Positions 45,118 through 53,344 are shown, numbered from the stretch's first letter. The stretch is DNA of 64,000 nt from Blautia massiliensis (ex Durand et al. 2017) (GCF_001487165.1 NZ_LN913006.1:338501-402500); one strand, 5' to 3'. The notes: generated from the sequence alone by a model not told the origin. Made by a program: numbers and translations.

Positions 45118-46029
45118 ATGAGAATATTGATTTATGGTGCTGGTGTGATTGGATCCTTGTATGCGGCTTTATTTGCAGAAGCCGGTTATGATACAAATAT
45201 TTATGCCAGAGGTAAAAGACTTGAGGCTTTAAGAAATAATGGATTGAAATATAAGAAAAATCAGGAAGTAATAAAGGCAGAGATTAGGATTCTTGGAGAA
45301 CTACCAAACGATGATATTTATGATTTTGTCTTGCTTACTGTCCGGGAAAACCAGCTGTATGAAGCACTTACTGAATTGAAAAATAATAAAAGTAATACGA
45401 TTGTTACAATGATAAATTCACTGGACAGTTACAATAAATGGGAAGACATTGTCGGAAAAGGAAGAATATTACCGGCTTTTCCAGGAGCAGGCGGAAGTAT
45501 AAATGATGATGGTATCCTTGATGCAGCACTTACTCCAAGGTTGATTCAGCCAACAACATTTGCAGAAATATCAGGAAATAAATCCGAAAGAACTAAGCAG
45601 TTTTCAGAGATATTGAGGCATGCTCATATACCATACCAGAAAGTAACGGATATGCATCTATGGCAGCTTTGTCATCTTGCTATGGTGGTACCGATTGCAG
45701 ATGCGTATTATGAATCAGACGATCCGGAGAAAGTGGGAAAAGAATGGAAAATCATGAGGAAAACAGCAGAAAGGATGAAAAGAAATTTTAATTTTTTGCG
45801 AAAACAAAAGGGTAAACTGTCACCATGGAAAATGAATATTTTTCGCTTTTTACCATTGTCATTTCTGACGATTATGCTGGCAGTTACATTTGGAAGCAGT
45901 TTTGGAGATAAATTTATGTATCAACATGCTATGAAGGCACCAGATGAAATGAGGGAATTGCATAAGCAGTTTTATGCTTATATGAAAAAAATGAAGAAAT
46001 GCGGATGCAAGGCGAAAAAGGTACAGTGA
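45118..46029 (+). CDS. Ketopantoate reductase-family (ApbA/PanE) protein
   Basis: A 303-residue NAD(P)-dependent reductase-like protein. It opens with the nucleotide-binding ILIYGAGVIGSLYAALFAEA and has a helical C-terminal domain. The C-terminal third has a hydrophobic stretch and a basic, Cys-containing tail (KKCGCKAKK) unlike typical PanE, so a role in pantothenate synthesis is doubtful. Context (methyltransferases, transglutaminase) suggests a small specialised pathway. The ATG at 45118 follows GAGGAAAG. AT-rich. Confidence 0.75.
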   Translation: MRILIYGAGVIGSLYAALFAEAGYDTNIYARGKRLEALRNNGLKYKKNQEVIKAEIRILGELPNDDIYDFVLLTVRENQLYEALTELKNNKSNTIVTMINSLDSYNKWEDIVGKGRILPAFPGAGGSINDDGILDAALTPRLIQPTTFAEISGNKSERTKQFSEILRHAHIPYQKVTDMHLWQLCHLAMVVPIADAYYESDDPEKVGKEWKIMRKTAERMKRNFNFLRKQKGKLSPWKMNIFRFLPLSFLTIMLAVTFGSSFGDKFMYQHAMKAPDEMRELHKQFYAYMKKMKKCGCKAKKVQ

Positions 46030-46043
46030 TTGGAGAAAAAAGC

Positions 46044-46712
46044 ATGAAAAATGAAGAATATAAAAAATTGTCAATTAAAGAGTTTACAAAAGCAGCAGGA
46101 AGATATGAAAGTAACCATGCTGGCATTTACGAAATGTGCAAGAAAGATTATCCGGATATTCTGGAAGAATTAGAGAAGGAGCCATTTAGAGATTTATTAG
46201 ATGCAGGCTGTGGGCCTGCTCCAATGATTTCTTTATTAGCAGAAAAACATCCAGACCGGCATTATACAGGACTGGATCTGACTCCTGCTATGATTGAACA
46301 GGCAAAAAAGAAAAAAATTCCAAATGCAACATTTGTTGTAGGAGACTGTGAGAACTTTCCTTTTGAAAAGGATTCATTTGATGCAATTATTTGTTCTATG
46401 AGCTTCCATCATTATCCGGATCCACAGGCATTTTTTGACAGTGTGAAAAGATGTCTTCGCCCAAATGGAAGATTGATACTGAGAGATGTGACCAGTGACA
46501 ATAAAGTATTGGTATGGCTAATGAATACATTGGAAATGCCGTTGGCAAATATATGCGGACATGGAGATGTCCAAGTGCCAACAAGAGATGTGGTCATAAA
46601 ATGTTGCAAAAAAGCAGGATTAAAAGTAGAAAAATTTGAAATTCGTAAAGGTATGCGAATGCATTGTGTTGTGAGAAAACCTATGGGAAAGGCGATAGGA
46701 AATGAAAGATAA
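46044..46712 (+). CDS. SAM-dependent methyltransferase (class I)
   Basis: A 222-residue class I methyltransferase: motif I LLDAGCGPAPMISLLAE, the acidic ribose-binding residue in YTGLDLTP, VVGDCENFPF and SMSFHHYPDPQAF. The substrate is unknown. The ATG at 46044 has TGGAG upstream. The following gene starts inside its 3' end (11-base overlap), showing translational coupling in the cassette. Confidence 0.85.
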   Translation: MKNEEYKKLSIKEFTKAAGRYESNHAGIYEMCKKDYPDILEELEKEPFRDLLDAGCGPAPMISLLAEKHPDRHYTGLDLTPAMIEQAKKKKIPNATFVVGDCENFPFEKDSFDAIICSMSFHHYPDPQAFFDSVKRCLRPNGRLILRDVTSDNKVLVWLMNTLEMPLANICGHGDVQVPTRDVVIKCCKKAGLKVEKFEIRKGMRMHCVVRKPMGKAIGNER

Positions 46713-47403
46713 GTATCTTAGGGAAACACGAATGGTTGATTTTTCTAATCCGGCAATTCAAAAACTTATTCAAAATATGAAATGGAAGGAAATGGGTGAA
46801 TTTGAAAGGATTAAGGCAATCTACAACTATGTAAGAGATGATGTTTTATTTGGATATAATATTGATGACGGAATTTCAGCTTCAAAAGTACTTGCAGATG
46901 GTTATGGACAATGTAATACAAAAGGAACTTTATTTATGGCACTTTTACGTGCCTGCAATATTCCATGCAGAGTACATGGTTTTACGATTGATAAAAGATT
47001 GCAGAAAGGGGCTATGACCGGGTTTGTTTACCGTAATGCTCCAAAAAGTATTTTCCATAGCTGGGTAGAAATTAATTTCGAAAATCAGTGGTACGAACTG
47101 GAAGCTTTCATTTTGGATAAAACCTACATAAAGAAGTTACAGGAACAAAATTCGGAATGTACAGGTGCATTTTGCGGTTATGGAGTAGCAGTCAAGGATT
47201 TCAGAAATCTCATTATTGAGTTTGATAGGAACAATACTTATATTCAGAGCGAGGGAATCAATCAGGATTTTGGTGTTTATGATTGTCCAGATGAACTGTT
47301 GAGGGAACATCATCAAGAAATTTCAGCCTTTAAAGCATTTGCTTATAGACATATTGGAAGACACCTCATGAATCGTAATGTCAGGAAGATTAGAGAACGA
47401 TAG
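46702..47403 (+). CDS. Transglutaminase-like cysteine protease-fold protein
   Basis: A 233-residue protein with a transglutaminase-core pattern: catalytic Cys in DGYGQCNTKGTLFMALLR, His in FHSWVEINF and a following acidic position (WYELEAFILD). It has no signal peptide, so it acts in the cytoplasm. Such proteins cut or cross-link peptides and amides. It overlaps the upstream methyltransferase by 11 bases and precedes a second methyltransferase. Function within the cassette is unknown. Confidence 0.8.
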   Translation: MKDKYLRETRMVDFSNPAIQKLIQNMKWKEMGEFERIKAIYNYVRDDVLFGYNIDDGISASKVLADGYGQCNTKGTLFMALLRACNIPCRVHGFTIDKRLQKGAMTGFVYRNAPKSIFHSWVEINFENQWYELEAFILDKTYIKKLQEQNSECTGAFCGYGVAVKDFRNLIIEFDRNNTYIQSEGINQDFGVYDCPDELLREHHQEISAFKAFAYRHIGRHLMNRNVRKIRER

Positions 47404-47443
47404 TTTTAAGCTTTTAGAATTAAAATTAAATTTGGAAGGTAAT

Positions 47444-47920
47444 ATGGCAGACAAAATACAAAATGCTTATGAAACATCAAAAAATATATATGACGATGTT
47501 CTTACGCAAAGAAATATTTTCAGCAAACTGTATATTAAGTTATTTTGGAGTGGCACGGATGATAATGATATAGCACGAAAAGTTTTATCATATGTTCCTG
47601 ATGACTTTTCAGGAAAGCTTCTTGATGTTCCGGTTGGAACTGCTGTATTTACGGAAAACAAATGGAGCTCTCTGAAAAATGCACATATTACTTGTATTGA
47701 TTACAGCATGGATATGCTTGAACAAGCCAGAAAAAGACTTGGTAGTCATGCGCATATCAAATGTATTCAGGGGGATGTGGGAAACCTGCAAATGGAGAAT
47801 GAATCTGTTGATACCGTTGTCAGTATGAATGGTTTTCATGCATTTCTTGATAAGCAAAAAGCATTTCATGAAATATGGCGTGTTTTGAAACCAGGCGGCG
47901 ATTTCATTGCCTGTTTTTAT
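47444..47920 (+). pseudogene. Second methyltransferase, 5' part, split by an IS element
   Basis: The first 159 codons of a class I methyltransferase: LLDVPVGTAVFTENKW, TCIDYSMDMLEQARKRLG, NGFHAFLDKQKAF and LKPGGDFIACFY. The ATG at 47444 follows GGAAGG. Homology stops exactly at 47920, where the IS200/IS605 element begins. The rest continues at 49716 in the same frame; joined, the protein is 217 residues. As it stands the frame runs 25 codons into the element. Confidence 0.88.
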
Positions 47921-48013
47921 CCAATGCGTCGTAAAACCCCTTGCTTCAGTTATGGGGATATAAGACGCGTCCATCGAATTTATGCAAGTAATTGAAGATG
48001 GACAAAATAGTAA

Positions 48014-48042
48014 TTGTATTAACTAATGAACTATAGTATAAT
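48014..48042 (+). promoter_or_regulatory. Promoter of tnpA, probably making a leaderless mRNA
   Basis: TTGTAT (48014-48019) and TATAAT (48037-48042) are 17 bases apart. The ATG of tnpA begins seven bases after the -10, where transcription should start, and no ribosome binding site is present. Confidence 0.6.
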
Positions 48043-48048
48043 ATAAAT

Positions 48049-48471
48049 ATGAACACAACATATAAATCAAACAACAATGTCGTCTATTCCTGTAAATACC
48101 ATGTAGTATGGTGTCCAAAGTATAGACGAAAAGTATTAATTAACGGTGTGGACGTCCGGCTGAAGGAGCTGCTCACAGAGTATGCTACAAATCTTTCTGT
48201 AGACATTCTGGAAATGGAGATCATGCCAGATCATGTTCATATGCTTTTGGAAGTAGATCCTCAGTTTGGCATCCACAAAGCTGTAAAGTCATTTAAAGGC
48301 TATACGTCCAGAATTTTAAGACATGAATTTCCCTATCTTAAAACGAAAATGCCGACTCTCTGGACAAACAGCTATTTTGTATCGACGGTGGGCGGTGCTC
48401 CGCTGGAAACAGTAAAACAGTATATTGAAAACCAGAAAACATCGCAGAGACAAAAGGATAAGATGGGATAA
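48049..48471 (+). CDS. tnpA: IS200/IS605 transposase TnpA (Y1 HUH)
   Basis: A 140-residue single-strand DNA transposase. The HUH metal motif is in MPDHVHMLLEV and the catalytic tyrosine in ETVKQYIENQ; the N-terminus NVVYSCKYHVVWCPKYRR is typical of the family. Full length and apparently intact. It lacks a Shine-Dalgarno sequence and may be translated from a leaderless message. Its stop overlaps the tnpB start by one base. Confidence 0.95.
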   Translation: MNTTYKSNNNVVYSCKYHVVWCPKYRRKVLINGVDVRLKELLTEYATNLSVDILEMEIMPDHVHMLLEVDPQFGIHKAVKSFKGYTSRILRHEFPYLKTKMPTLWTNSYFVSTVGGAPLETVKQYIENQKTSQRQKDKMG

Positions 48472-49568
48472 TGCAAAAAGGAATTAAATTTAGGATCTAC
48501 CCGAACAGAGAACAGAAAAACTTCATCCATCAGACCCTGGGATGTTGCCGGTTCATCTACAACCGGGGACTTGCCATGCGTAAGGAAGGCTATGAAAATG
48601 GGGAAAAGATCGGCTATTCCCAGACTTCCGCCATGCTGACTGAACTGAAAAAGCGAGAGGAGTTTGCCTTTCTGAAAGCAGCAGATTCCATTGCATTACA
48701 GCAGTCTTTGCGGGATCTCGACCGGGGATTTGTGAATTTCTTTGAGAAACGGGCTTCCTATCCAACCTTCAAAAGTAAACATAACCGGTTCCAGTCATAC
48801 AGAACGGTAAATCAAAAAGATAATATTCGTATTGTGGGAAGATATATCAAACTTCCGAAACTTGGATTTGTTAAAATACGGCAGTCGATGGAAGTGGAAA
48901 AGATTAATCACGTGATCATTGAGCACACACCGGCTGGAAAATATTTTGCGGTTTTAAATGTTGATTTTGAACCGGAACCACGCTCAAATGCTGGCGGAAC
49001 GATAGGGATTGATGTCGGAATCAAAGCGTTCTACTCCGACAGTAATGGAAATACGGTATCAAATCCCAGATATCTGGAACGCTCAATGCGAAAACTCATA
49101 AGAGAACAGCGCAGGCTTTCCCGAAAACAAAAAGATTCCTATAACCGCGAGAAGCAGCGGATCAGGGTGGCAAGAGTGTATGAGAAAGTAACCAATCAGC
49201 GGAATGATTTCCTGCAGAAACAGTCAACGATGCTGGTGCGTGAAAACCAAACCATCTGTATTGAAGATCTGAATGTTAAGGGGATGATCCGGAATCATAA
49301 ACTGTCAAAATCGATAGCGAGTGTTTCCTGGGCAAAATTTTTTGAAATGCTGAAATATAAAGCTGGCTGGTATGGAAATGAAATTCACAGAGTACCAACG
49401 ATGTATCCGAGCAGTCAGACCTGCAGCTGTTGTGGCTACAGAAATCCACGGATAAAAAATCTGGGCATTCGTATCTGGGAGTGTCCCAAATGCCATGCGG
49501 TTCATGACCGGGATACGAAAGCAAGTATCAATATTCTGAAAAAAGGACTGCAGATGCAGTCTGCATAA
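48471..49568 (+). CDS. tnpB: TnpB RNA-guided nuclease
   Basis: A 365-residue IS605-type TnpB, ancestor-type of Cas12. It has the N-terminal HTH (MQKGIKFRIYPNREQKNFI), the split RuvC site with Asp in GIDVGIKAFYSD, Glu in ICIEDLNVKGM and Asp in DRDTKASINIL, and a zinc finger with CSCCGYRN and CPKCH. All catalytic residues are present, so it is probably active. TnpB uses an RNA made from the element's right end to cut matching DNA next to a short motif, which favours retention of the element. Confidence 0.95.
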   Translation: MQKGIKFRIYPNREQKNFIHQTLGCCRFIYNRGLAMRKEGYENGEKIGYSQTSAMLTELKKREEFAFLKAADSIALQQSLRDLDRGFVNFFEKRASYPTFKSKHNRFQSYRTVNQKDNIRIVGRYIKLPKLGFVKIRQSMEVEKINHVIIEHTPAGKYFAVLNVDFEPEPRSNAGGTIGIDVGIKAFYSDSNGNTVSNPRYLERSMRKLIREQRRLSRKQKDSYNREKQRIRVARVYEKVTNQRNDFLQKQSTMLVRENQTICIEDLNVKGMIRNHKLSKSIASVSWAKFFEMLKYKAGWYGNEIHRVPTMYPSSQTCSCCGYRNPRIKNLGIRIWECPKCHAVHDRDTKASINILKKGLQMQSA

Positions 49569-49715
49569 AGATAAAAACTGTACCGTAGGGCATACGGGAA
49601 CAGTATAAATATAGCTTGTGGACACTGTGTAAGACATTGCAGTACCGTAAGGTGTTTGCCAATGCAGTAGTGGGAGAAGCAAGAATCCCCCTACTTTAGC
49701 TGTGGGGAGTGTCAA
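49569..49715 (+). ncRNA. Probable omega-RNA (reRNA) region at the IS right end
   Basis: From the tnpB stop to the right boundary the sequence is non-coding and rich in hairpins, including GTACCGTA...TACGG-type pairings and the right-end hairpin ending TGTGGGGAGTGTCAA. Characterised TnpB guides come from exactly this place, with the guide read into the flank, here ATCAGGGGAAAATCG. Inferred from position and family. Confidence 0.65.
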
Positions 49716-49892
49716 ATCAGGGGAAAATCGAAACGGACAGATTGGCTGGTAAAAAATATTCTTGCAAAGAAAGGGTGGTTTTCTCCACCGTTTCAGACGG
49801 AGAAAGAGCTGAGAGATATCCTTCAAAAACTATATAAAGAAACGGATATCCATGTTGACGGTTCTATGGTATATTTCCGTTGTGTGAAGTAA
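49716..49892 (+). pseudogene. Second methyltransferase, 3' part after the IS element
   Basis: 58 codons ending in TAA at 49890-49892: it begins IRGKSKRTDWLVKNIL and includes KKGWFSPPFQTEKEL and MVYFRCVK. There is no start codon of its own. In frame it continues the sequence ...DFIACFY from 47920, restoring an ordinary methyltransferase C-terminus. Loss of function is therefore recent and reversible by precise excision. Confidence 0.88.
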
Positions 49893-49913
49893 TGCAATGA
49901 TGCTGGATTTATA

Positions 49914-49950
49914 ATAAAGTTTCAGATAATAAGTCTGGAACTTTATTTTT
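49914..49950 (+). terminator. Terminator of the interrupted cassette
   Basis: ATAAAGTTTCAGA pairs with TCTGGAACTTTAT around TAATAAG, followed by TTTTG. It ended the original cassette transcript. Confidence 0.85.
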
Positions 49951-50075
49951 GTCTAAATGGATTATTGTCGTCCGTTCAGGTCTGGATAATGCTCGATTCT
50001 CATGTTAAGATAATAGAAAAAAAGGTTAGATGAAACTAATACAAAGAAATACCACTATGTGAAAGGAGAAGAAAT

Positions 50076-50348
50076 TTGAATGTAAATGAAATTGCAAGTC
50101 TTGGAAGTAATGTGAAGCCTGTGATTCAGAATGAGAATTGCGCTGTTCTTATGTTAAATGATGCGACAGGAGAGGGCGTTATGACGGTTTACCGAGTAAT
50201 GCCAGGTGTGATGATTTGTTTTTCAGACATGTACATGGAACAGTGCGCATCTGAATTTTATCTGTATTCTTTTGTGGCTTACCTGTATGAACTGGAGAGT
50301 GGGGCTGATTGCAGTGACGGGTGCTGCTGTTTCTCTGATTCAGGATGA
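50076..50348 (+). pseudogene. N-terminal fragment of an AraC-type regulator
   Basis: A TTG start with GAAAGGAG upstream opens a 90-codon frame. Its first ~60 residues (TGEGVMTVYRVMPGVMICFS, then MYMEQCASEF) resemble the cupin start of clostridial AraC regulators. Homology then stops and no DNA-binding part follows. Another short open stretch in a different frame reads SLIQDEIEIEWNFDDIFSEQ before a stop at about 50396. This looks like a deletion junction. Confidence 0.45.
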
Positions 50349-50508
50349 AATTGAAATCGAATGGAATTTTGACGATATTTTTTCAGAACAGAGATAACTT
50401 GAGCAGGACAAGAATGATTTATCAGAAGATAATAAAGGTGCTGGGACTACCTGATGGAAACGTCAGATAGTCTTCGGCAGAAAAAAATAAAATTTTTTTG
50501 TCCTATAC

Positions 50509-50691
50509 TTGACACATCCACATATGCTGAGGCATACGTTTTGCACCAGATGTGCAGAAGCTGGCCTAGATATCAAAGTTTTACAAATGATTATGGGACA
50601 TAGTGACATAAGCATTACAATGAACATATACAATCACGTAGATGCTGCAAGAGTACAGAATGAAATAAAAAAGCTTGAAAATATAATGTAA
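50509..50691 (+). pseudogene. C-terminal remnant of a tyrosine recombinase (integrase)
   Basis: About 60 codons match the end of Tn916-type integrases: HMLRHTFCTRCAEAG with the His/Arg pair, MGHSDISITMNIY with His and the nucleophile Tyr. The catalytic N-terminal part and the rest of any element are missing. It marks a former integrative element at this place. Confidence 0.8.
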
Positions 50692-50696
50692 TAATC

Positions 50697-50732
50697 AGAG
50701 CCATTCCCTTTATCGGGCGTGGCTCTTTTATG
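50697..50732 (+). terminator. Terminator after the integrase remnant
   Basis: AGAGCCA (50697-50703) pairs with TGGCTCT (50720-50726), followed by TTTTA. Confidence 0.75.
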
Positions 50733-50919
50733 ACAATTTTTGTGACAAATAAAAGAAAATAGACGCAATCAGACGAAATATTGTTTTTCATGGAAATGCT
50801 GAAAATCCTTGTAAACAAAGTGTTCTTGATATATGATGAAACAAGTCGAAGCCCGTTGTTGCTTTATGTGGCGGAAAGCGGTGGATCAAAAATCCTGGTA
50901 TAAATAATATAATAAGAAG

Positions 50920-50970
50920 AAACGGTAAAGCAGAAAATCTTCCTGACGGACTTGTGCTTACCGTTTTTTT
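50920..50970 (+). terminator. Hairpin with T-run converging on the lysR-type gene
   Basis: AAACGGTAA (50920-50928) pairs with TTACCGTTT (50958-50966) and is followed by further T residues. No plus-strand gene is visible in 50733-50920, so it may be a leftover of the decayed element, or serve the minus-strand LysR gene from the other side. Confidence 0.55.
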
Positions 50971-51892
50971 ATTTCTGGCGTTCCCATACCTGCCCGATCG
51001 GGAAGGACGGAGTGGATTCTGCAAGAAAGTCTTCCAGTGCATTTTCGAAGAATTCCACGGCACGTTTGCTGGTGGACTTTGGATATTTATGCTTGATCTT
51101 ATAGCAGACACGGTTTGGCGGTGTGTTTTTCAGTTCACTGATAAAAAGAGGCCGGTAATGGGAAAGCTCCAGGATCACAGACTGTGGTGCGACCATCCAG
51201 TTTCCCGGTTTTTTCCAGAGACGGTCCAAAAGTGTGATGGTATCTGCCGCAATGTGAGGCCTGGAAGCGGAGGAAAGCCAGCGGTCATGCCAGATCTGAT
51301 AATTGTCATCCCAACTTAAAAACAGCTCCAGGGATGGATCCAGCTCATCGGTATGTATTGCCGGAGCCGGAATCACTGGCTGATCCGATTGTATCAGATA
51401 AAGTTTTTCTTCGAAGATTTTCTCTGTTATGATATTCTTGTAATGCAATTTGTGGTAGACAAATCCGATATCAATGCTGTGTTCTCCAAGAAGACCGTAG
51501 AGCTCTGAAGAATGATGGGACTCGATGTTCAGGTCCAGCTTGGTCTGCTCATTTAAGATCCTGTCATATAGTGGTGCGAAAACAGCTACGTTCAGGCTGT
51601 CTGTACAGCCGATGGTAAGCAGCAGGGAATCCTGATTGCGCTGCAACTCCATAGTTTCCTTCCAGAGAGACATCCAGCGTTCCGCAAGGATGATAAAATC
51701 TGTTCCCTTGGCAGTCAGTTCCACCTGCTTGTGGCCTTTCTGACGGATCACAAGGGGAAAACCCAGTTCGTTCTCCAGAGATGTGAGCCGGTGGCTGACA
51801 GTAGGCTGGGAAAGAAAAAGAAGATCCGCTGTACGGGTGATGCTCTTGGTATTTACAATGGTGAGAAAGGTTTCGATTTCAGCAAGATTCAT
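50969..51892 (-). CDS. LysR-family transcriptional regulator
   Basis: A 307-residue regulator with the N-terminal winged helix (FLTIVNTKSITRTADLLFLS, then QPTVSHRLTSLENELG) and a periplasmic-binding-protein-like effector domain (LLTIGCTDSLNVAVF onward). Effector unknown. It is divergent from the RraA/2-hydroxyacid dehydrogenase remnants and probably controlled them; those targets are now broken, so the regulator may be orphaned. The shared 162-base gap contains a perfect palindrome. Confidence 0.9.
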   Translation of the reverse strand: MNLAEIETFLTIVNTKSITRTADLLFLSQPTVSHRLTSLENELGFPLVIRQKGHKQVELTAKGTDFIILAERWMSLWKETMELQRNQDSLLLTIGCTDSLNVAVFAPLYDRILNEQTKLDLNIESHHSSELYGLLGEHSIDIGFVYHKLHYKNIITEKIFEEKLYLIQSDQPVIPAPAIHTDELDPSLELFLSWDDNYQIWHDRWLSSASRPHIAADTITLLDRLWKKPGNWMVAPQSVILELSHYRPLFISELKNTPPNRVCYKIKHKYPKSTSKRAVEFFENALEDFLAESTPSFPIGQVWERQK

Positions 51893-51940
51893 ATGAACAG
51901 CTCCTTTTCTTTGGTGTTGTCTATAGGGGGGTAAGCTTTG

Positions 51941-51965
51941 ATAATATAAAAATTATTTATATTAT
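51941..51965. promoter_or_regulatory. LysR-type palindromic operator
   Basis: ATAATATAAA (51941-51950) and TTTATATTAT (51956-51965) form a perfect inverted repeat with a 5-base spacer, about 50 bases upstream of the LysR start and before the divergent rraA-like gene: the usual place of a LysR activation site. Confidence 0.6.
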
Positions 51966-52054
51966 ACAGAGAAATTATTCGTTATTCAATAGTAAGCTTG
52001 TATGATATGATAAATACAATTAAAAAAGAAAATCAAAAGAAGAGAGGTTTTCAT

Positions 52055-52396
52055 ATGGCATTAGGATGTAGGATCAGACGAAACTTTGAAAGACCGTCAA
52101 AAGAATTAGTAGAAGCCTTCCGTGGAATTCCAGTTGCAAATATTGATGATAACTGTGGAAGTATCGCTGCCGTAGATTCCAGCATTTTCCCGCTGAACCC
52201 GAAGGCAAGACTTCTGGGAACTGCATTTACAGTAAATGCACCGGCAGGAGATAACCTTCTGTTCCATAAAGCACTGGATATGGCTCAGCCGGGAGATGTT
52301 ATCGTTCTTGCAAACAAAGGAAGCAGGATAGAGTTATCCTTATCAACAACAGCCGTGGTCAGCTTGTTGTTGAGCAGGATCTGGCAGATGCTCTGA
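52055..52396 (+). pseudogene. RraA/HMG-aldolase-like gene, 5' fragment
   Basis: The first ~90 codons match RraA-like aldolases ([50 protein letters not shown]). The normal protein is ~210-230 residues. Homology ends near 52320; beyond it, DNA encoding a different enzyme lies in another frame, so the last ~25 codons are noise. ATG at 52055 follows GAGAGG. Confidence 0.75.
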
Positions 52397-52605
52397 ATAG
52401 TGGGAAGGTTTATGCTGCTGGTCTTGATGTTGTTTCTACTGAGCCGATCAAGGGGGATAATCCGCTTCTCAAGGCTAAAAACTGCATCATCACTCCGCAT
52501 ATCTCCTGGGCTGCTCAGGCTTCCAGACAGAGGATCATGGATATTACGGTTGATAATATCAAGGCTTTTCTGGATGGTAATACGGTTAACAGAGTTAACA
52601 AATAG
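52330..52605 (+). pseudogene. 2-hydroxyacid dehydrogenase, 3' fragment
   Basis: 91 codons without a start match the end of D-2-hydroxyacid (glycerate/hydroxypyruvate) dehydrogenases: [31 protein letters not shown] and [18 protein letters not shown] with the catalytic His. It is joined out of frame to the RraA fragment, showing a deletion that removed the 3' end of one gene and the 5' end of the next. Confidence 0.85.
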
Positions 52606-52651
52606 ATTTTTTTCGGTGTTTCGATTTCCTATGTATGATGTGTGAGGAAAG

Positions 52652-52690
52652 GACGGCTGTCTCGCTTTTTGGGGGGTGGCCGTCTTTTTC
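52652..52690 (+). terminator. Terminator after the dehydrogenase remnant
   Basis: GACGGC pairs with GCCGTC across a 21-base loop, followed by TTTTTC. Confidence 0.7.
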
Positions 52691-52719
52691 TTTGTGTGGT
52701 GGATTGAATGAACCGTACG

Positions 52720-52919
52720 CCGGGGATGTGGCAGCGGTACGGGCAGGGCTCCGTCGGCGGATACTGCTAAGGCTCCGGAAATCGGCTAAAAACATTGAGA
52801 CAGGGGCAGAACTCGCCTCTGGCTCAGACAGCAGCCCCTGTCTCAATAACGCCGATCCCCGCAGCCTAAGCAGTATCACACCTCCTCCGCAGCAGCCCAT
52901 ACCGCTGCCACATCCCCGG
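52720..52919. repeat. 200 bp imperfect palindrome, copy 1 of a composite element
   Basis: Outer arms of 20 bp (52720-52739 with 52900-52919) pair perfectly. Middle arms GATACTGCTAAGGCT (52760-52774) and AGCCTAAGCAGTATC (52863-52877) pair with one mismatch. Inner arms ATTGAGACAGGGGC (52794-52807) and GCCCCTGTCTCAAT (52834-52847) pair perfectly. The 26-base apical loop includes ACTCGCCTCTGGCTCAGACA and is nearly identical to that of the second copy at 63106. No coding function. With the tandem repeats it fills 52606-53300. Confidence 0.92.
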
Positions 52920-53003
52920 CTGAAAATTCAACCGCAGAGAGCAGACAATAGAAGCGAATGTACATTCTGCCCAGTGCCCAAAAAACACAATATATAAAAA
53001 TAA

Positions 53004-53241
53004 ATCGGCACAACGTTCCACGTCCAACACCGAAGAATACAGGAACCAGATCGGCACAGTGTTCCGCATCCAACACCGAAGCATACAGAAAACGGCCTCA
53101 AAACAATCCATAACCAATAAAGCAGCCGGCCGTATCCCCCAAAAAATAAATCGGCACAGCATCCCGCATCCAACACCGAAGCATACAGGAACCAGATCGG
53201 CACAGCGTCCCACATCCAATACCCAAGCATACAGACACAAG
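53004..53241. repeat. 46 bp tandem repeats, set 1
   Basis: Four units start at 53004, 53050, 53150 and 53196, each exactly 46 bases and beginning ATCGGCACA, with CCAACACCGAAG in the middle and a CATACAGGAACCAG-like end. Units 1-2 and 3-4 form two pairs split by a 54-base spacer containing a CGGCC/GGCCG hairpin. Units lie directly end to end, so this is not a CRISPR array. A related set is at 63386. Confidence 0.9.
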
Positions 53242-53297
53242 TCAACACCCTCCCCTCATCCACAACCAAGAACTCCTTAAAAAAGCCCGAGGGGTGT

Positions 53298-53340
53298 GCA
53301 AAGGGGCCGCGGCTTTGCGGCCCCTTTGCGGTTTTCTTTT
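53298..53340 (+). terminator. GC-rich hairpin closing composite element copy 1
   Basis: GCAAAGGGGCCGC (53298-53310) pairs perfectly with GCGGCCCCTTTGC (53317-53329), followed by GGTTTTCTTTTT. It is a strong plus-strand terminator facing the minus-strand tRNA gene. Confidence 0.85.
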
Positions 53341-53344
53341 TGCA

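Larger units (their letters stand above)
47921..49715 (+). mobile_element. IS200/IS605-family insertion sequence (tnpA + tnpB)
   Basis: A 1795-base element with no terminal inverted repeats but with similar subterminal hairpins: ACCCCTTGCTTCAG...TGGGG near the left end (47936-47957) and CCCCCTACTTTAG...TGGGG near the right end (49687-49706). The boundaries follow from the interrupted gene: flanks TTTTAT on the left and ATCAGGGG on the right rejoin in frame without any duplicated bases, as expected for single-strand HUH transposition. It carries a Y1 transposase and a TnpB nuclease. Confidence 0.92.

Noticed and set aside
53004..53241. Possible CRISPR array
   Set aside because: The 46 bp units lie end to end without unique spacers of regular size, and no cas genes are present. 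The same applies at 63386.
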